The position numbers and the translations under genes are program-made. This document shows, in pieces, positions 25,334-36,034 of a DNA stretch of 64,000 nt. Numbering within the stretch: position 1 is the first letter of the stretch; the number at the start of each line of letters is the position of its first letter. The notes under the pieces were generated by a model. The model was not told the DNA's origin and did no database searches. It worked only from the letters and a program-made list of their open reading frames with translations. The stretch is from Maribacter sp. (GTDB taxonomy: Bacteria > Bacteroidota > Bacteroidia > Flavobacteriales > Flavobacteriaceae), in the NCBI GenBank assembly GCA_011050675.1, contig DRFI01000004.1:62001-126000 (forward strand), given 5' to 3'.

Positions 25334-27187
25334 TTACTTTTTCTTCTGCGTTTCTGCTTGCTCCATCATTTCACGCATTTTCTTTTGAAACTTGTTCTCT
25401 TTCTTAGGTTTCTTTTTATTCTCCTGTATCTGGGCATGAATTTTATCATTATCGAGAATAAAATTCTTAATGACCAGCATGATACCGATAGTAATGGTAT
25501 TAGATACAAAGTAATACAAACTTAATCCACTTGCATAATTATTGAAGAAAATCAACATCATAAATGGCATCAGGTACATGATAAATTTCATGTTCGGCAT
25601 ACCTGGTTGTGTTGGCATGTTTTGTCCTGTAGTCATCATCATATAGAAAAAGATTGCTATAGACGCCAAAATTGGAAACAAACTAACGTGATCTCCGTAA
25701 AACGGAATAGAGAATCCTTCTGGGAATTGATAAATAGTATCAAAAGATGAAAGGTCATCTGCCCATAAGAATGATTTCTGACGTAACGCAAATGATGTTG
25801 GGAAGAACATGAATAGCGCATAGAATATAGGCATTTGTATAACAGCCGGTATACAACCACTCATGGGACTTACACCAGCCTTACCATACAATTTCATGGT
25901 CTCTTGCTGCTTTTTCATTGCATTGTCTTTGTACTTCTCCCCTAACTCAGTAATTTCAGGCTTCAAGACCTTCATCTTCGCTTGAGACAAGTAAGACTTG
26001 TATGTAACCGGTGACATTGCCAAACGAACTAAAATCGTCATTATAATTATAGCAATACCATAAGGAAAATATGTACTAATTAAAGAGTAGAAAGGTGTAA
26101 ATACATAACGGTTTATCCAACCGAAAATACCCCATCCAAAAGGAATGGAATCAACCAAACCTAAATCTTCATACTGAGATAATGTATCAACATCCGTAGG
26201 TCCAAAATACCAATGTAAATCTTTTGCTATTTCGCCACCTTCCAAATCTACCGGCAATTTAGAAGCGTATTCTTTTGTGTAACCAAAAGTTCTGCTTTCT
26301 TCTTCTACTAAATTAACCGAAGTTAAATCGCCACTTTTAAATGGTTGATCAGCAGCTAAAATACTACTGAAGAAATGCTGTCTGTAAGAAATCCATTTTA
26401 CATCCTCTTCTGTTTCCTCATCATCACTCCCCTCTGACAGTTTACTTATCTTACCATCTTCATGATTGTAAGTTAAACGCGTATAACGATTTTCGTACTC
26501 AATACTTTTAGAGTGACGTATACCTTTTAATTTCCAATCTAATTGAACAGGTTTGCTAGAGCTAATAACATTATCTAAACCTTTAGACTTAATAGTGAAA
26601 TCTACCAAATAATCATTCGGCTTCATCACATATCTATATTCTAAATATTGATTATTAGAGGTCTTTGCTTTTAATGATAATACTTGATTACCATTGTCTT
26701 TTGTAATTGAAGGCTCAAAATATAAATCTTGAGTATTCAAAACTCTATTATCAGATGTAGAGAAATCTATTCCAAAAGAAGCATTACCATCTTTAATCAA
26801 ATAAACAGGAACAGAATCATAAGTAACGAATTGCTTCATTTTCGCTTCTACAATCTGTCCACCTTTATTACTGATTTTTAATAATAGAACTTCATTTTCT
26901 ATCGTTGTTGTAGCATTAGAAGGTTTTGTAAAACCAAAAGCACCAAGTTTACCTTGGTAATTAGCAACTGCTGTTGAATCTTGTAAATCTAACTGAGGAA
27001 CATCATTAATAACAGTTTCTGTTTCTAAATCTACTGATGCCTTTGTAGCCTCTACTTTTTCTTGCTTTGCCTTTTCTGCCTCCAACTCTTCTGGAGTAGG
27101 TTGGTTTTGGTAAAACATGAAGATGAGTATTCCGAAAATAAGCACGAAGCCTATTATGGATTTTACATCAAATTTCTTTTCTTCCAT
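25334..27187 (-). CDS. yidC: Membrane protein insertase YidC
   Basis: A 617-residue insertase: N-terminal membrane helix (about 10-24), a large periplasmic beta domain (about 60-350), and the five-helix 60KD_IMP core (about 365-575) with YFPYGIAIIIMTILVRLAMSPVTYKS, the conserved Arg in the hydrophilic groove, and the LKPEITELGEKYKD coiled-coil region followed by GVSPMSGCIPAVIQMPIFYALF. The C-terminal tail is Lys-rich, typical for ribosome contact. It inserts and folds inner-membrane proteins alone or with Sec. It lies 68 bases downstream of pyrG, an arrangement I believe is common in Bacteroidota. Confidence 0.96.
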   Translation of the reverse strand: MEEKKFDVKSIIGFVLIFGILIFMFYQNQPTPEELEAEKAKQEKVEATKASVDLETETVINDVPQLDLQDSTAVANYQGKLGAFGFTKPSNATTTIENEVLLLKISNKGGQIVEAKMKQFVTYDSVPVYLIKDGNASFGIDFSTSDNRVLNTQDLYFEPSITKDNGNQVLSLKAKTSNNQYLEYRYVMKPNDYLVDFTIKSKGLDNVISSSKPVQLDWKLKGIRHSKSIEYENRYTRLTYNHEDGKISKLSEGSDDEETEEDVKWISYRQHFFSSILAADQPFKSGDLTSVNLVEEESRTFGYTKEYASKLPVDLEGGEIAKDLHWYFGPTDVDTLSQYEDLGLVDSIPFGWGIFGWINRYVFTPFYSLISTYFPYGIAIIIMTILVRLAMSPVTYKSYLSQAKMKVLKPEITELGEKYKDNAMKKQQETMKLYGKAGVSPMSGCIPAVIQMPIFYALFMFFPTSFALRQKSFLWADDLSSFDTIYQFPEGFSIPFYGDHVSLFPILASIAIFFYMMMTTGQNMPTQPGMPNMKFIMYLMPFMMLIFFNNYASGLSLYYFVSNTITIGIMLVIKNFILDNDKIHAQIQENKKKPKKENKFQKKMREMMEQAETQKKK

Positions 27188-27231
27188 GTGGTATTTCTAA
27201 TTAATTGGGAATATTTGAATTTTTAAGAAAG

Positions 27232-27239
27232 CAAATATA
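27232..27239 (-). promoter_or_regulatory. Candidate -7 element for yidC
   Basis: Minus-strand TATATTTG fits TAnnTTTG exactly, in the 68-base gap between pyrG and yidC. No TTG at the usual spacing. It suggests yidC can be transcribed independently of pyrG. Confidence 0.35.
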
Positions 27240-27255
27240 TGCCCAAATGTGATGT

Positions 27256-28908
<1,653 letters not shown>

Positions 28909-28918
28909 TTACGGGACA

Positions 28919-28926
28919 CAAAGTTA
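28919..28926 (-). promoter_or_regulatory. Candidate -7 element for pyrG
   Basis: Minus-strand TAACTTTG matches TAnnTTTG; a TTA (one mismatch to TTG) is found 19 bases upstream. Predicted leader is about 19 bases. Confidence 0.4.
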
Positions 28927-28952
28927 CAAATTGAGGTTAGAACTTTAAGGGT

Positions 28953-29186
28953 TTACTTAGGAAAATGTTTTTGTATTTTTCGAATTATGGATTCTAGTCC
29001 ATTTGTTCTTATTTCTAGCGCAGAACGCAACAAATCTCCTAATTTACCATCAGGAAATCCTTTTTGTTGAAACCATACCAAATAGTACTCTGGTAAATCT
29101 ATCAAATATCTACCCTTGTACTTACCGAATGGCATTCGGTAATGGGCTAATTCTATCAACTTTTCCTTATCAGGTTTTATTTCCAT
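28953..29186 (-). CDS. DUF3820 family protein
   Basis: A 77-residue protein matching DUF3820: RMPFGKYKGRYLIDLPEYYLVWF, then GFPDGKLGDLLRSALEI. The family is annotated as putative quorum-sensing-regulated virulence factor after one structure, but its role is unknown; small members may bind nucleic acid. A related FGK-x-KG module is fused to the C-terminus of the exonuclease at 58708-59484 in this same window. The gene lies 59 bases upstream of pyrG on the same strand and 48 bases from the divergent TIM-barrel gene. Confidence 0.82.
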   Translation of the reverse strand: MEIKPDKEKLIELAHYRMPFGKYKGRYLIDLPEYYLVWFQQKGFPDGKLGDLLRSALEIRTNGLESIIRKIQKHFPK

Positions 29187-29234
29187 TTTTAAAACTAAAA
29201 AAATTATCTTTAAGGAATCAACAACTCGATCAAC

Positions 29235-30104
29235 ATGAAAAGAAGAAATTTTATTGGAACCTCAGCAGCTGCTTCTGTCGGATTCTTAACTACTTCAGCT
29301 GCAGTAGCAAGCAATAAAAAACCCGATACTTCAGCTAAATTAAAGTACAATATTAATCATAGTGTTTGTTATTGGTGCTATGGAACCATCCCTTTTGAAG
29401 ATTTTTTAAAAAATTTAGTAGAACTTGATATTCGATCTATCGATTTGGTAGGTCCTGATGAGTTTCCTCTTCTAAAAAAATATAACATTCACGCTTCTAT
29501 GTGCTGGGGTGCCGGCATGGGAATTGAAAAAGGCTGGAACGACCTCTCTTTACATGATGAGTTAATTGCTGATTATGAAAGAGTAATACCCTTAGTTGCC
29601 GAAGCAGGATATACTAACCTCATTTGCTTTAGTGGAAACAGAAATGGTATGGATGATTTGGTAGGATTAAGAAATTGTGCCAAAGGACTAAAACAATTAA
29701 TGCCATTAGCCGAAAAACATGGCGTGGTTTTACAAATGGAACTTTTGAACAGTAAAGTAAATCATAAGGATTATATGTGCGATACCTCTGAATGGGGCGT
29801 ATCTCTATGTGAAACTATAGGTTCCGAGAGCTTTAAATTACTATATGATATTTACCACATGCAAATTATGGAAGGTGATATTATAAGAAACATACAAGAC
29901 TACCATCAATACTACGGACACTACCACACAGGGGGTAACCCAGGTAGGCATGAAATTGACGAAACTCAAGAAATCTTTTACCCTGCCGTAATGAAGGCTA
30001 TTTTAAAAACCGGATATACAGGACATGTAGCTCAAGAATTTATACCAAGTTGGGATGATAAATTAGCTGCTTTAAAGCAAGGAGTAACTATTTGTGATGT
30101 TTAA
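29235..30104 (+). CDS. Tat-exported TIM-barrel sugar isomerase/epimerase (hydroxypyruvate isomerase-like)
   Basis: A 289-residue AP-endonuclease-2 fold protein. The N-terminus MKRRNFIGTSAAASVGFL is a twin-arginine signal. The barrel shows LDIRSIDLVG, GYTNLICFSGNR, a Glu ligand in LQMELLNSKVNHKDYM, KLLYDIYHMQIMEGD (Asp and His ligands), the HYHTGGNPGRHE loop and a final Glu in AQEFIPSW: the divalent-metal site of the hydroxypyruvate isomerase family. Related exported proteins take part in keto-sugar metabolism. It is monocistronic, divergent from DUF3820. Its relation to the exported Gfo/Idh and DUF1080 genes 9-17 kb away is inference. Confidence 0.85.
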   Translation: MKRRNFIGTSAAASVGFLTTSAAVASNKKPDTSAKLKYNINHSVCYWCYGTIPFEDFLKNLVELDIRSIDLVGPDEFPLLKKYNIHASMCWGAGMGIEKGWNDLSLHDELIADYERVIPLVAEAGYTNLICFSGNRNGMDDLVGLRNCAKGLKQLMPLAEKHGVVLQMELLNSKVNHKDYMCDTSEWGVSLCETIGSESFKLLYDIYHMQIMEGDIIRNIQDYHQYYGHYHTGGNPGRHEIDETQEIFYPAVMKAILKTGYTGHVAQEFIPSWDDKLAALKQGVTICDV

Positions 30105-30125
30105 CAAATGGGTCTTTATAAAAAT

Positions 30126-30156
30126 AAAAAAGCACCTCTAATAGAGGTGCTTTTTT
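30126..30156. terminator. Bidirectional intrinsic terminator
   Basis: A 13-bp stem formed by AAAAAAGCACCTC (30126-30138) and GAGGTGCTTTTTT (30144-30156), loop TAATA. It separates the convergent TIM-barrel and DUF922 genes. Confidence 0.88.
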
Positions 30157-30178
30157 ATTTACTGTCTACTAAAATATT

Positions 30179-30712
30179 TTATTTTTCCAATGCTAACTCA
30201 ACCTCTTTAACCCACCGTTCTTGTACAGGTAAATTTCTAGAGTAATTAGTTTCTGAATCGTACTTGTTTTGAAAATCGTTCAGTTGGCGAATTGTTGCCT
30301 TATAGATTTTTTTAATCTCCTCTTTTACGTTCTTCGTGAATTTTGTCTCTGCTAATTGTTTTCGCATTTTACGTGCGTAGATCTCTGTAATATCGAAATG
30401 TAATTGCTCATGAAGTAAGGTTACATCATTACACAACTTAGGTTTATACCAAGATTTTGTAGGATAAAAATAGGCATATACGTTATAATCCACCTTTAAT
30501 TCATCATTCTCATAAAAAGTAGAAAAACGATATGTTATACCGCTTGCTGTGGTTGCCGCTGCGCCAGATGTTATTGGTACATCTCCTTTAAAATCGTTCC
30601 AAGTAAATCTAAAATTAGGGTCCCAAGACACTAATTCTTGACACTGAACATATGGGATGGTCAGTATTGCCAATAGAATTAGAATAAAATGCTCCTTTTT
30701 TATAAGTCCCAA
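30179..30712 (-). CDS. DUF922-type secreted zinc-protease-like protein
   Basis: A 177-residue protein with a signal peptide (to about PYVQC). The WDPNFRFTWNDFKG start and the HEQLHFDIT motif (HExxH) are characteristic of DUF922, a predicted secreted Zn-dependent protease family. The metal-binding pair and catalytic Glu are present; activity is unproven. The start is a TTG at 30710-30712, located inside the final codons of the osmC-like gene (13-base overlap), as no ATG precedes the signal peptide. Likely translated by coupling. Confidence 0.78.
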   Translation of the reverse strand: MGLIKKEHFILILLAILTIPYVQCQELVSWDPNFRFTWNDFKGDVPITSGAAATTASGITYRFSTFYENDELKVDYNVYAYFYPTKSWYKPKLCNDVTLLHEQLHFDITEIYARKMRKQLAETKFTKNVKEEIKKIYKATIRQLNDFQNKYDSETNYSRNLPVQERWVKEVELALEK

Positions 30713-31104
30713 TTATAAGTGATTACTTTCTCTATATCTGGATGTAAACTATAGTGCACAGGGCAAGTATTTGCTATGTGCACTAAAATTTTTCTATTCT
30801 TATCTGATACTTCTTTTGGCAAATGTACCTCGACCTCGATTTTAGATATTCTTCTTGGTGAAGCTGCCATGTGCTTAGTTACAGAAGCTGTGGTACCTTT
30901 TAAATCCACTTCTAATCCGTTTGCCTTAATGCCCATCATTGTTAACATACAACTAGCTAAACCCGTTACTACCGTATCAGTCGGCGAAAATGCCTGACCT
31001 AATCCATTATTATCTACAGGTGCATCTGTTACAAATGAATCATTAGATTTCAAATGAACACATTCTGTTCTTAACTCTCCGTTGTATGTAACTTTTGATG
31101 TCAT
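30700..31104 (-). CDS. OsmC family peroxiredoxin-like protein
   Basis: A 134-residue OsmC/YhfA-type protein with two redox cysteines: one in GLASCMLTMMG (about residue 53) and one in NTCPVHYSLHP (about 113). The family reduces organic hydroperoxides with the first Cys attacked by the peroxide. The C-terminal SLHP pattern is typical. It is embedded in a compact minus-strand group: LysM-fusion gene upstream (1-base gap) and DUF922 overlapping downstream. Regulation not visible. Confidence 0.9.
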   Translation of the reverse strand: MTSKVTYNGELRTECVHLKSNDSFVTDAPVDNNGLGQAFSPTDTVVTGLASCMLTMMGIKANGLEVDLKGTTASVTKHMAASPRRISKIEVEVHLPKEVSDKNRKILVHIANTCPVHYSLHPDIEKVITYNWDL

Positions 31105-31105
31105 G

Positions 31106-33292
31106 CTATTCTAATGTTTTAATTCTTAAATCGTCCATCATCATTATATACGAGGACTGATTGTAATATCCTGAAACACCTTTTCTCTCGTAATTAAACT
31201 TATTACCATTGTATTCTGTTTCACCTATAAATCTAGAAACATCAACTAAATTGTTTTTGTAAGCCAATTTTAATAACAAATCGTAAGTAAGATCAAAACC
31301 TCTTATTGCATACCTATCCGGATCATCGCCAAAACGTTTTCTATAGCGTTCTACAAATGAATTGTTTGCCACTTGACGATTTACGGAAGGATACGTAAAC
31401 CGCAAATTAGATAAATGTGTATTTGAAATTACATCATTTTCAAATGCAGAATTCATATCTGTTGTAAACATGCGCACATTTACTTTATCCTTTCCTCCAA
31501 CAGGTTCAAAAGCAGTATTATTAAATGAATTTAATATAGAAACAACACTAGAAATTAACTTGTAATTATCAGACTCTACAAAAACCCAATTTGATACATC
31601 ATCAGAAAGTAAGGTTTGTAGTTTATCTCTATTGATTCCAATATTCTTTTCTTCTTCTTTAACTACAACCACTTTAGCTGATGGAAAACGTTTAAGAATA
31701 GCATCTTTCTCTTTTTTGTTATCCTCATCTGCAATTATTAAAAGAGTTTCGTCTTTATGATTAGCTTCAACATAATCTAGCATATGCTTCCACAGCACTT
31801 CTTCTTCTGTATATGAGAAGAATACATTTCCTAAACTAATATCGCTTTTAGCAGGAACCGGAGCAACTACAGGTACATTAAACTTAGAAGCTTGTACTGC
31901 TGTCTCCTTTAATGATGGCATATCTAATGGTCCAAAAATTGCACTATACCCACCTATTTGTTCTCCTTGTAGTATTTGTTTGGTCTTAACCAAGTCTAAT
32001 TGGTTATCAAACGTTTTAACATCTATAGAAACACCTAAAGATTTCATAGAATCTATAGCAATCAATGCTCCAGAATAAAGACCTAAACTGTATTTTAAAC
32101 TATTTCTATTGTCAATTATTTTTTCGGTTTCCTCTTTATTGTTCAAGTCTAATTTATCTAACCTAAATGGTAATAGAAACAGGACCTTAGGTACTACTGC
32201 GACATTTATACTGTCTAACAAATTAACCTTGTCCAAAACCAACGCATTTCTAACTTCAAAATCACCTACTTTGTCTTTTGGTAATTTAAGAACCATACCT
32301 GCTTTTAAACCATCCTTTAAATCTGGATTCAACTGAACCAATTCTGCCCACGTCATTCCAAATTTTCTAGTTAATCTAAATTCATTTTGCTTCGGCTTAA
32401 CCTCATAAAAAATATAGTTATCTGTATTTATAACTCCAGTTTCAACCTTTTGCTCTGGAATACGAATTATCATACCCTCTTTTAACCCACCACGTTCTGT
32501 GATTTCTGGATTAAGGCGTACTATTTCGTCTGACTTAACACCAAATTCTTTTTCTAAACGATAGAAATTCATTTTGGCAGGTACTGTATACGAGGTATAC
32601 AATTGTGTTACTTGGTTCTTAACAGTACTACCGGCAATTTTCGGCATCAAGAGTTCATAGCCTTCAGATAAATAATTATCAGACTTTGACAAACCAGGGT
32701 TCAACGCCAACATACTGTCAATAGTAATGCCATACTTATGAGCAATACTCCACCTTGTTTCCTTTGGCGCAACAATATACTTTTCAAAATCATCTTCATT
32801 AATACCTACCTCCTCTAATTTTGGAGCACTATACTTAGGTATGCGTAAATCCATCTTCTTTTGAAGAGGCGAAGCGTATAAGGTAGGGTTATACTTTTTC
32901 AACTCATCTTCGGTAATATTATACATCTGAGTAATACCAAAAATTGTTTCCTTCTTTCTAACACGGTGTTCTGTAAAACGAATAGGCTCTCTAGCTGAAA
33001 CAGAATCTTGCATTACATTTTTACCAAGAGCACTAGTAGAATTGGTAGGTTTAGTAGCAATCTTTGCTCCCGGAACTACTAAAATTGTATTAGCCCTTAA
33101 ATCTTGCCCAGACTTTATTTCCTTATTGTATTGTAAAATACTTGCCGTAGAAACGCCATACAGTTTAGAAATACTCTCTAGAGTCTCTCCTCTTTTAACT
33201 TCATGGGTATTAAATTTTTGAGCCATTGCAGTGCAAGAGACCAAAACACAAAATGCCCAAATGATGTAAACCTGATTAAATATATATTTCAT
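31106..33292 (-). CDS. LysM-repeat protein fused to a type 1 periplasmic-binding-like domain
   Basis: A 728-residue exported protein with a signal peptide ending TAMAQ. Five LysM or LysM-like repeats follow at about 26-72, 100-150, 168-213, 230-280 and 293-340 (for example HEVKRGETLESISKLYG, HRVRKKETIFGITQMYN, YIVAPKETRWSIAHKYG). After a linker, residues 365-725 resemble the LivK-type ligand-binding fold (VPKVLFLLPFRL, ALIAIDSMKSLGVSIDVKTFDNQ, GYSAIFGPLDM, VPVVAPVPAKSD). No transporter genes are near. It may sense or hold a ligand at the peptidoglycan. guaA is one base upstream. The start (ATG 33290-33292) fits the signal peptide. Confidence 0.85.
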   Translation of the reverse strand: MKYIFNQVYIIWAFCVLVSCTAMAQKFNTHEVKRGETLESISKLYGVSTASILQYNKEIKSGQDLRANTILVVPGAKIATKPTNSTSALGKNVMQDSVSAREPIRFTEHRVRKKETIFGITQMYNITEDELKKYNPTLYASPLQKKMDLRIPKYSAPKLEEVGINEDDFEKYIVAPKETRWSIAHKYGITIDSMLALNPGLSKSDNYLSEGYELLMPKIAGSTVKNQVTQLYTSYTVPAKMNFYRLEKEFGVKSDEIVRLNPEITERGGLKEGMIIRIPEQKVETGVINTDNYIFYEVKPKQNEFRLTRKFGMTWAELVQLNPDLKDGLKAGMVLKLPKDKVGDFEVRNALVLDKVNLLDSINVAVVPKVLFLLPFRLDKLDLNNKEETEKIIDNRNSLKYSLGLYSGALIAIDSMKSLGVSIDVKTFDNQLDLVKTKQILQGEQIGGYSAIFGPLDMPSLKETAVQASKFNVPVVAPVPAKSDISLGNVFFSYTEEEVLWKHMLDYVEANHKDETLLIIADEDNKKEKDAILKRFPSAKVVVVKEEEKNIGINRDKLQTLLSDDVSNWVFVESDNYKLISSVVSILNSFNNTAFEPVGGKDKVNVRMFTTDMNSAFENDVISNTHLSNLRFTYPSVNRQVANNSFVERYRKRFGDDPDRYAIRGFDLTYDLLLKLAYKNNLVDVSRFIGETEYNGNKFNYERKGVSGYYNQSSYIMMMDDLRIKTLE

Positions 33293-33293
33293 A

Positions 33294-34826
33294 CTATTCC
33301 CATTCTATTGTTGCTGGTGGCTTTGAACTTATATCATATACGACACGATTCACCCCAGGGACTTTATTAATAATATCATTTGATGTTTTTTGTAGAAATT
33401 CATACGGCAAATTCACCCAATCCGCAGTCATACCATCTGTACTTTCCACAGCTCTAAGTGCTACACATTTCTCGTATGTACGCTCATCGCCCATTACACC
33501 AACACTATTTACAGGTAATAACATAGCACCTGCTTGCCATACCTTATCATATAAATCCCACTTCTTTAATCCGTCGATAAAAATTGCATCTACCTCTTGT
33601 AAAATAGCCACTTTCTCAGGAGTTATATCGCCTAAAATTCGAATAGCCAAACCAGGACCTGGAAATGGATGTCTACCCAATAAAGCTTTATCTATACCCA
33701 AGCTAGCCCCTACTCTTCTTACCTCATCCTTAAACAACATTTTTAATGGCTCCACAACTTTCAATTTCATGAAATCTGGCAAACCACCAACGTTATGATG
33801 ACTTTTTATTGTTTGTGACGGACCACCAGTTGCCGATACCGATTCGATAACATCTGGATAAATAGTACCCTGTGCCAACCATTTCGCGTTTTCAACTAAA
33901 TGAGATTCATCATCAAAAACTTCTATAAATACACGACCTATTGTTTTTCTTTTCGTTTCTGGATCACTCTCTCCTACCAAATCGTCCAAAAAACGTGCCG
34001 AAGCATCAACCCCTTTTACATTTAAGCCCATACCCTCGTATTGCTTCAACACTTCGCTATATTCATTCTTTCTTAGAAGACCGTTATTCACGAAAATACA
34101 GTGAAGGTTTTTTCCAATTGCTTTGTGCAATAGAACCGCAGCAACAGAAGAATCTACTCCGCCAGATAATCCTAAAATTACCTTTTCATCGCCAATTTTT
34201 TCTTTTAACTCTGCTACTGTTTTATCTACAAAAGCATCAGGCGTCCAAGTTTGCTCCATTTTGGCAATTTTCACCAAAAAGTTTTCTAAAACTTGTTTTC
34301 CATCCTTAGAGTGATATACTTCTGGGTGAAACTGAATAGCATATGTTTCTTCTCCATCAAACTTAAAAGCAGCATTCTCCACATCATGTGTGCTTGCCAA
34401 TAACGTAGTATTTTCTGGGAGATGTTTAATTGTATCTGCATGGCTCATCCATACTTGACTACCAGTACTTACTTTATCAAAAAATGGTTCGTTATCCTTT
34501 ACAAAATTAAGATTAGCACGACCATATTCTCTTGTGTTAGATTTCTCTACACTACCTCCATTAAAGTGTGCTAGGTATTGTGCACCATAACAAACGCCCA
34601 ATAATGGTTTTTTACCTCTAATCTCAGACAGATCCGGGTGTACCGCATCTTCCCCTCTAACAGACAAAGGAGATCCAGAAAGAATCACCGCTGTATACTC
34701 AGAAAGGTCTTCAGGTAGTTTATTATATGGTTTAATTTCAGAGAAAATATTTAGTTCACGTACGCGTCTTCCAATCAATTGGGTGTACTGTGAACCGAAA
34801 TCTAGTATCAGGACTTTATTTTGCAT
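33294..34826 (-). CDS. guaA: GMP synthase (glutamine-hydrolysing)
   Basis: A 510-residue enzyme. The amidotransferase domain has the nucleophile in [11 protein letters not shown] and the His/Glu in FHPEVYHS; the ATP-pyrophosphatase domain has the PP-loop [17 protein letters not shown]; the C-terminal dimerisation domain includes [12 protein letters not shown]. It converts XMP to GMP. The ATG at 34824-34826 ([13 protein letters not shown]) is used rather than an upstream TTG. A perfect TATTTTTG element lies at 34830-34837, only three bases before this ATG, suggesting a leaderless or nearly leaderless transcript. The LysM fusion gene follows one base after the stop. Confidence 0.97.
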   Translation of the reverse strand: MQNKVLILDFGSQYTQLIGRRVRELNIFSEIKPYNKLPEDLSEYTAVILSGSPLSVRGEDAVHPDLSEIRGKKPLLGVCYGAQYLAHFNGGSVEKSNTREYGRANLNFVKDNEPFFDKVSTGSQVWMSHADTIKHLPENTTLLASTHDVENAAFKFDGEETYAIQFHPEVYHSKDGKQVLENFLVKIAKMEQTWTPDAFVDKTVAELKEKIGDEKVILGLSGGVDSSVAAVLLHKAIGKNLHCIFVNNGLLRKNEYSEVLKQYEGMGLNVKGVDASARFLDDLVGESDPETKRKTIGRVFIEVFDDESHLVENAKWLAQGTIYPDVIESVSATGGPSQTIKSHHNVGGLPDFMKLKVVEPLKMLFKDEVRRVGASLGIDKALLGRHPFPGPGLAIRILGDITPEKVAILQEVDAIFIDGLKKWDLYDKVWQAGAMLLPVNSVGVMGDERTYEKCVALRAVESTDGMTADWVNLPYEFLQKTSNDIINKVPGVNRVVYDISSKPPATIEWE

Positions 34827-34829
34827 GGG

Positions 34830-34837
34830 CAAAAATA
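34830..34837 (-). promoter_or_regulatory. Candidate -7 element for guaA, almost abutting the start codon
   Basis: Minus-strand TATTTTTG is an exact TAnnTTTG match. Initiation five to seven bases downstream would fall at or inside the ATG (34824-34826). A TTC lies 17 bases upstream of the element in place of TTG. Confidence 0.4.
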
Positions 34838-34899
34838 GCAAATTGACCGTTCTTGAAAAGGATCTTTTGTTATATTTAGATTCGATTTAAATATTTTTT

Positions 34900-35625
34900 A
34901 TGAAACACATTAGTGCATTTATTTTTGGAGCGGCTATTATCATAGCTGCTTATTTTTTGGGCAACGCTTATATTCAAAGGGCAAACCCTCCACAAATGAT
35001 ATCCGTAACAGGCTTAGGTAACGAAAATTTCACCTCTGATCTTATTGTTTGGGAAGGTCAATTTTCTACTACTAGTACAGTTCTAAAAACTGCTTTTGAC
35101 CAATTAAACGGCGATAAAGAAATTGTTCGTCAATATTTAACCTCTAAAGGTATAGATGCAAGCAGCATAATATTCAATAGTGTTCAGACCACAGAAATGC
35201 GCGACAACCAATATGAAAATGGTAATTATATAGGTAGCATATTTAGAGGATATCAATTAATGCAGACTTTAAAAATAGAATCTGAAGATGTTGCTTTGAT
35301 CGAAGGTGTATCTAGAGAAATAACAGAGTTATTAAATAAAGGTGTACAGTTCAACTCATCGCCACCACGATATTATTATACCAAATTAGCTGATCTAAAA
35401 ATTGAAATGATTTCAAAAGCTACCGAAGATGCAAGAATACGTGCCGAAAGAATTGCCGAAAACGCTGGAAGTAATTTAGGTGACCTAGTATCTGCTAATA
35501 TGGGCGTATTTCAAATAACAGGACAAAATTCTGGCGAAGATTATAGCTGGGGCGGTGCTTACAATACTTCATCTAAAAACAAAACAGCATCAATTACCAT
35601 GCGCTTAGAATACAAGGTAAAGTGA
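34900..35625 (+). CDS. SIMPL domain (DUF541) protein
   Basis: A 241-residue protein with one N-terminal membrane anchor (about 5-23) and a SIMPL/DUF541 domain: MISVTGLGNENFTSDLIVW, an AFDQLNGDKEIVRQYLTSKGID stretch, GYQLMQTLKIES, and the helix with TEDARIRAERIAENAGSNLGDL typical of the family. SIMPL proteins form periplasmic oligomers and are linked to oxidative-stress tolerance in some bacteria. It is divergent from guaA (73 bases) and is followed by a terminator. Function here unknown. Confidence 0.87.
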   Translation: MKHISAFIFGAAIIIAAYFLGNAYIQRANPPQMISVTGLGNENFTSDLIVWEGQFSTTSTVLKTAFDQLNGDKEIVRQYLTSKGIDASSIIFNSVQTTEMRDNQYENGNYIGSIFRGYQLMQTLKIESEDVALIEGVSREITELLNKGVQFNSSPPRYYYTKLADLKIEMISKATEDARIRAERIAENAGSNLGDLVSANMGVFQITGQNSGEDYSWGGAYNTSSKNKTASITMRLEYKVK

Positions 35626-35720
35626 TAGTTCTACTTTGATCAATAACGTTTACTGATCTGGGAAAAAATTAATTAAGAACATATCTGCTCCCTTTAAATT
35701 CAATAAACATATTACATACA

Positions 35721-35747
35721 AAAGCCCGGTAATCACCCGGGCTTTTT
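35721..35747 (+). terminator. Intrinsic terminator downstream of the SIMPL gene
   Basis: Stem AAAGCCCGG (35721-35729) with CCGGGCTTT (35737-35745), seven-base loop, and T residues following. The first of two related hairpins in the 409-base gap 35626-36034, which holds no recognisable gene. Confidence 0.78.
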
Positions 35748-35860
35748 ATTCAACCAATCATCAAATCGAATACATTAAAAAATCTTTTTCATAACAATTT
35801 GTATTCAACCAGTAAGTCGACATCTTATAGATAACCTTACAATATATTTTTAAAAAAGTA

Positions 35861-35886
35861 AAAGCCCAGGAACCACCCTGAGCTTT
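35861..35886 (-). terminator. Second, degenerate copy of the preceding hairpin
   Basis: AAAGCCCAGG (35861-35870) pairs with CCTGAGCTTT (35877-35886) with one C-A mismatch and loop AACCAC. On the minus strand it is followed by a T-rich run (TTTTACTTTTTT), so it reads best as a minus-strand terminator. Loop and stem closely resemble those at 35721-35747. Which transcript it would end is unclear, because the neighbours on this side are plus-strand. Confidence 0.45.
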
Positions 35887-36034
35887 CAACTAAATTAAAA
35901 ACCAACTTTTAACCAAAAGCATTAAATTGAACCTAATCAATTTCTTTTTCACAGCTATTATCTATATAACAACCAACTGATTATTTACCCTACTCTTAAA
36001 TCCTATTATTTTTAACTTTATATAAATTAGTAAT

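Noticed and set aside
33941..34309. Open plus-strand frame of 122 codons inside guaA
   Set aside because: It is antisense to the conserved ATP-pyrophosphatase domain; composition is unlike a protein and no motif is seen.
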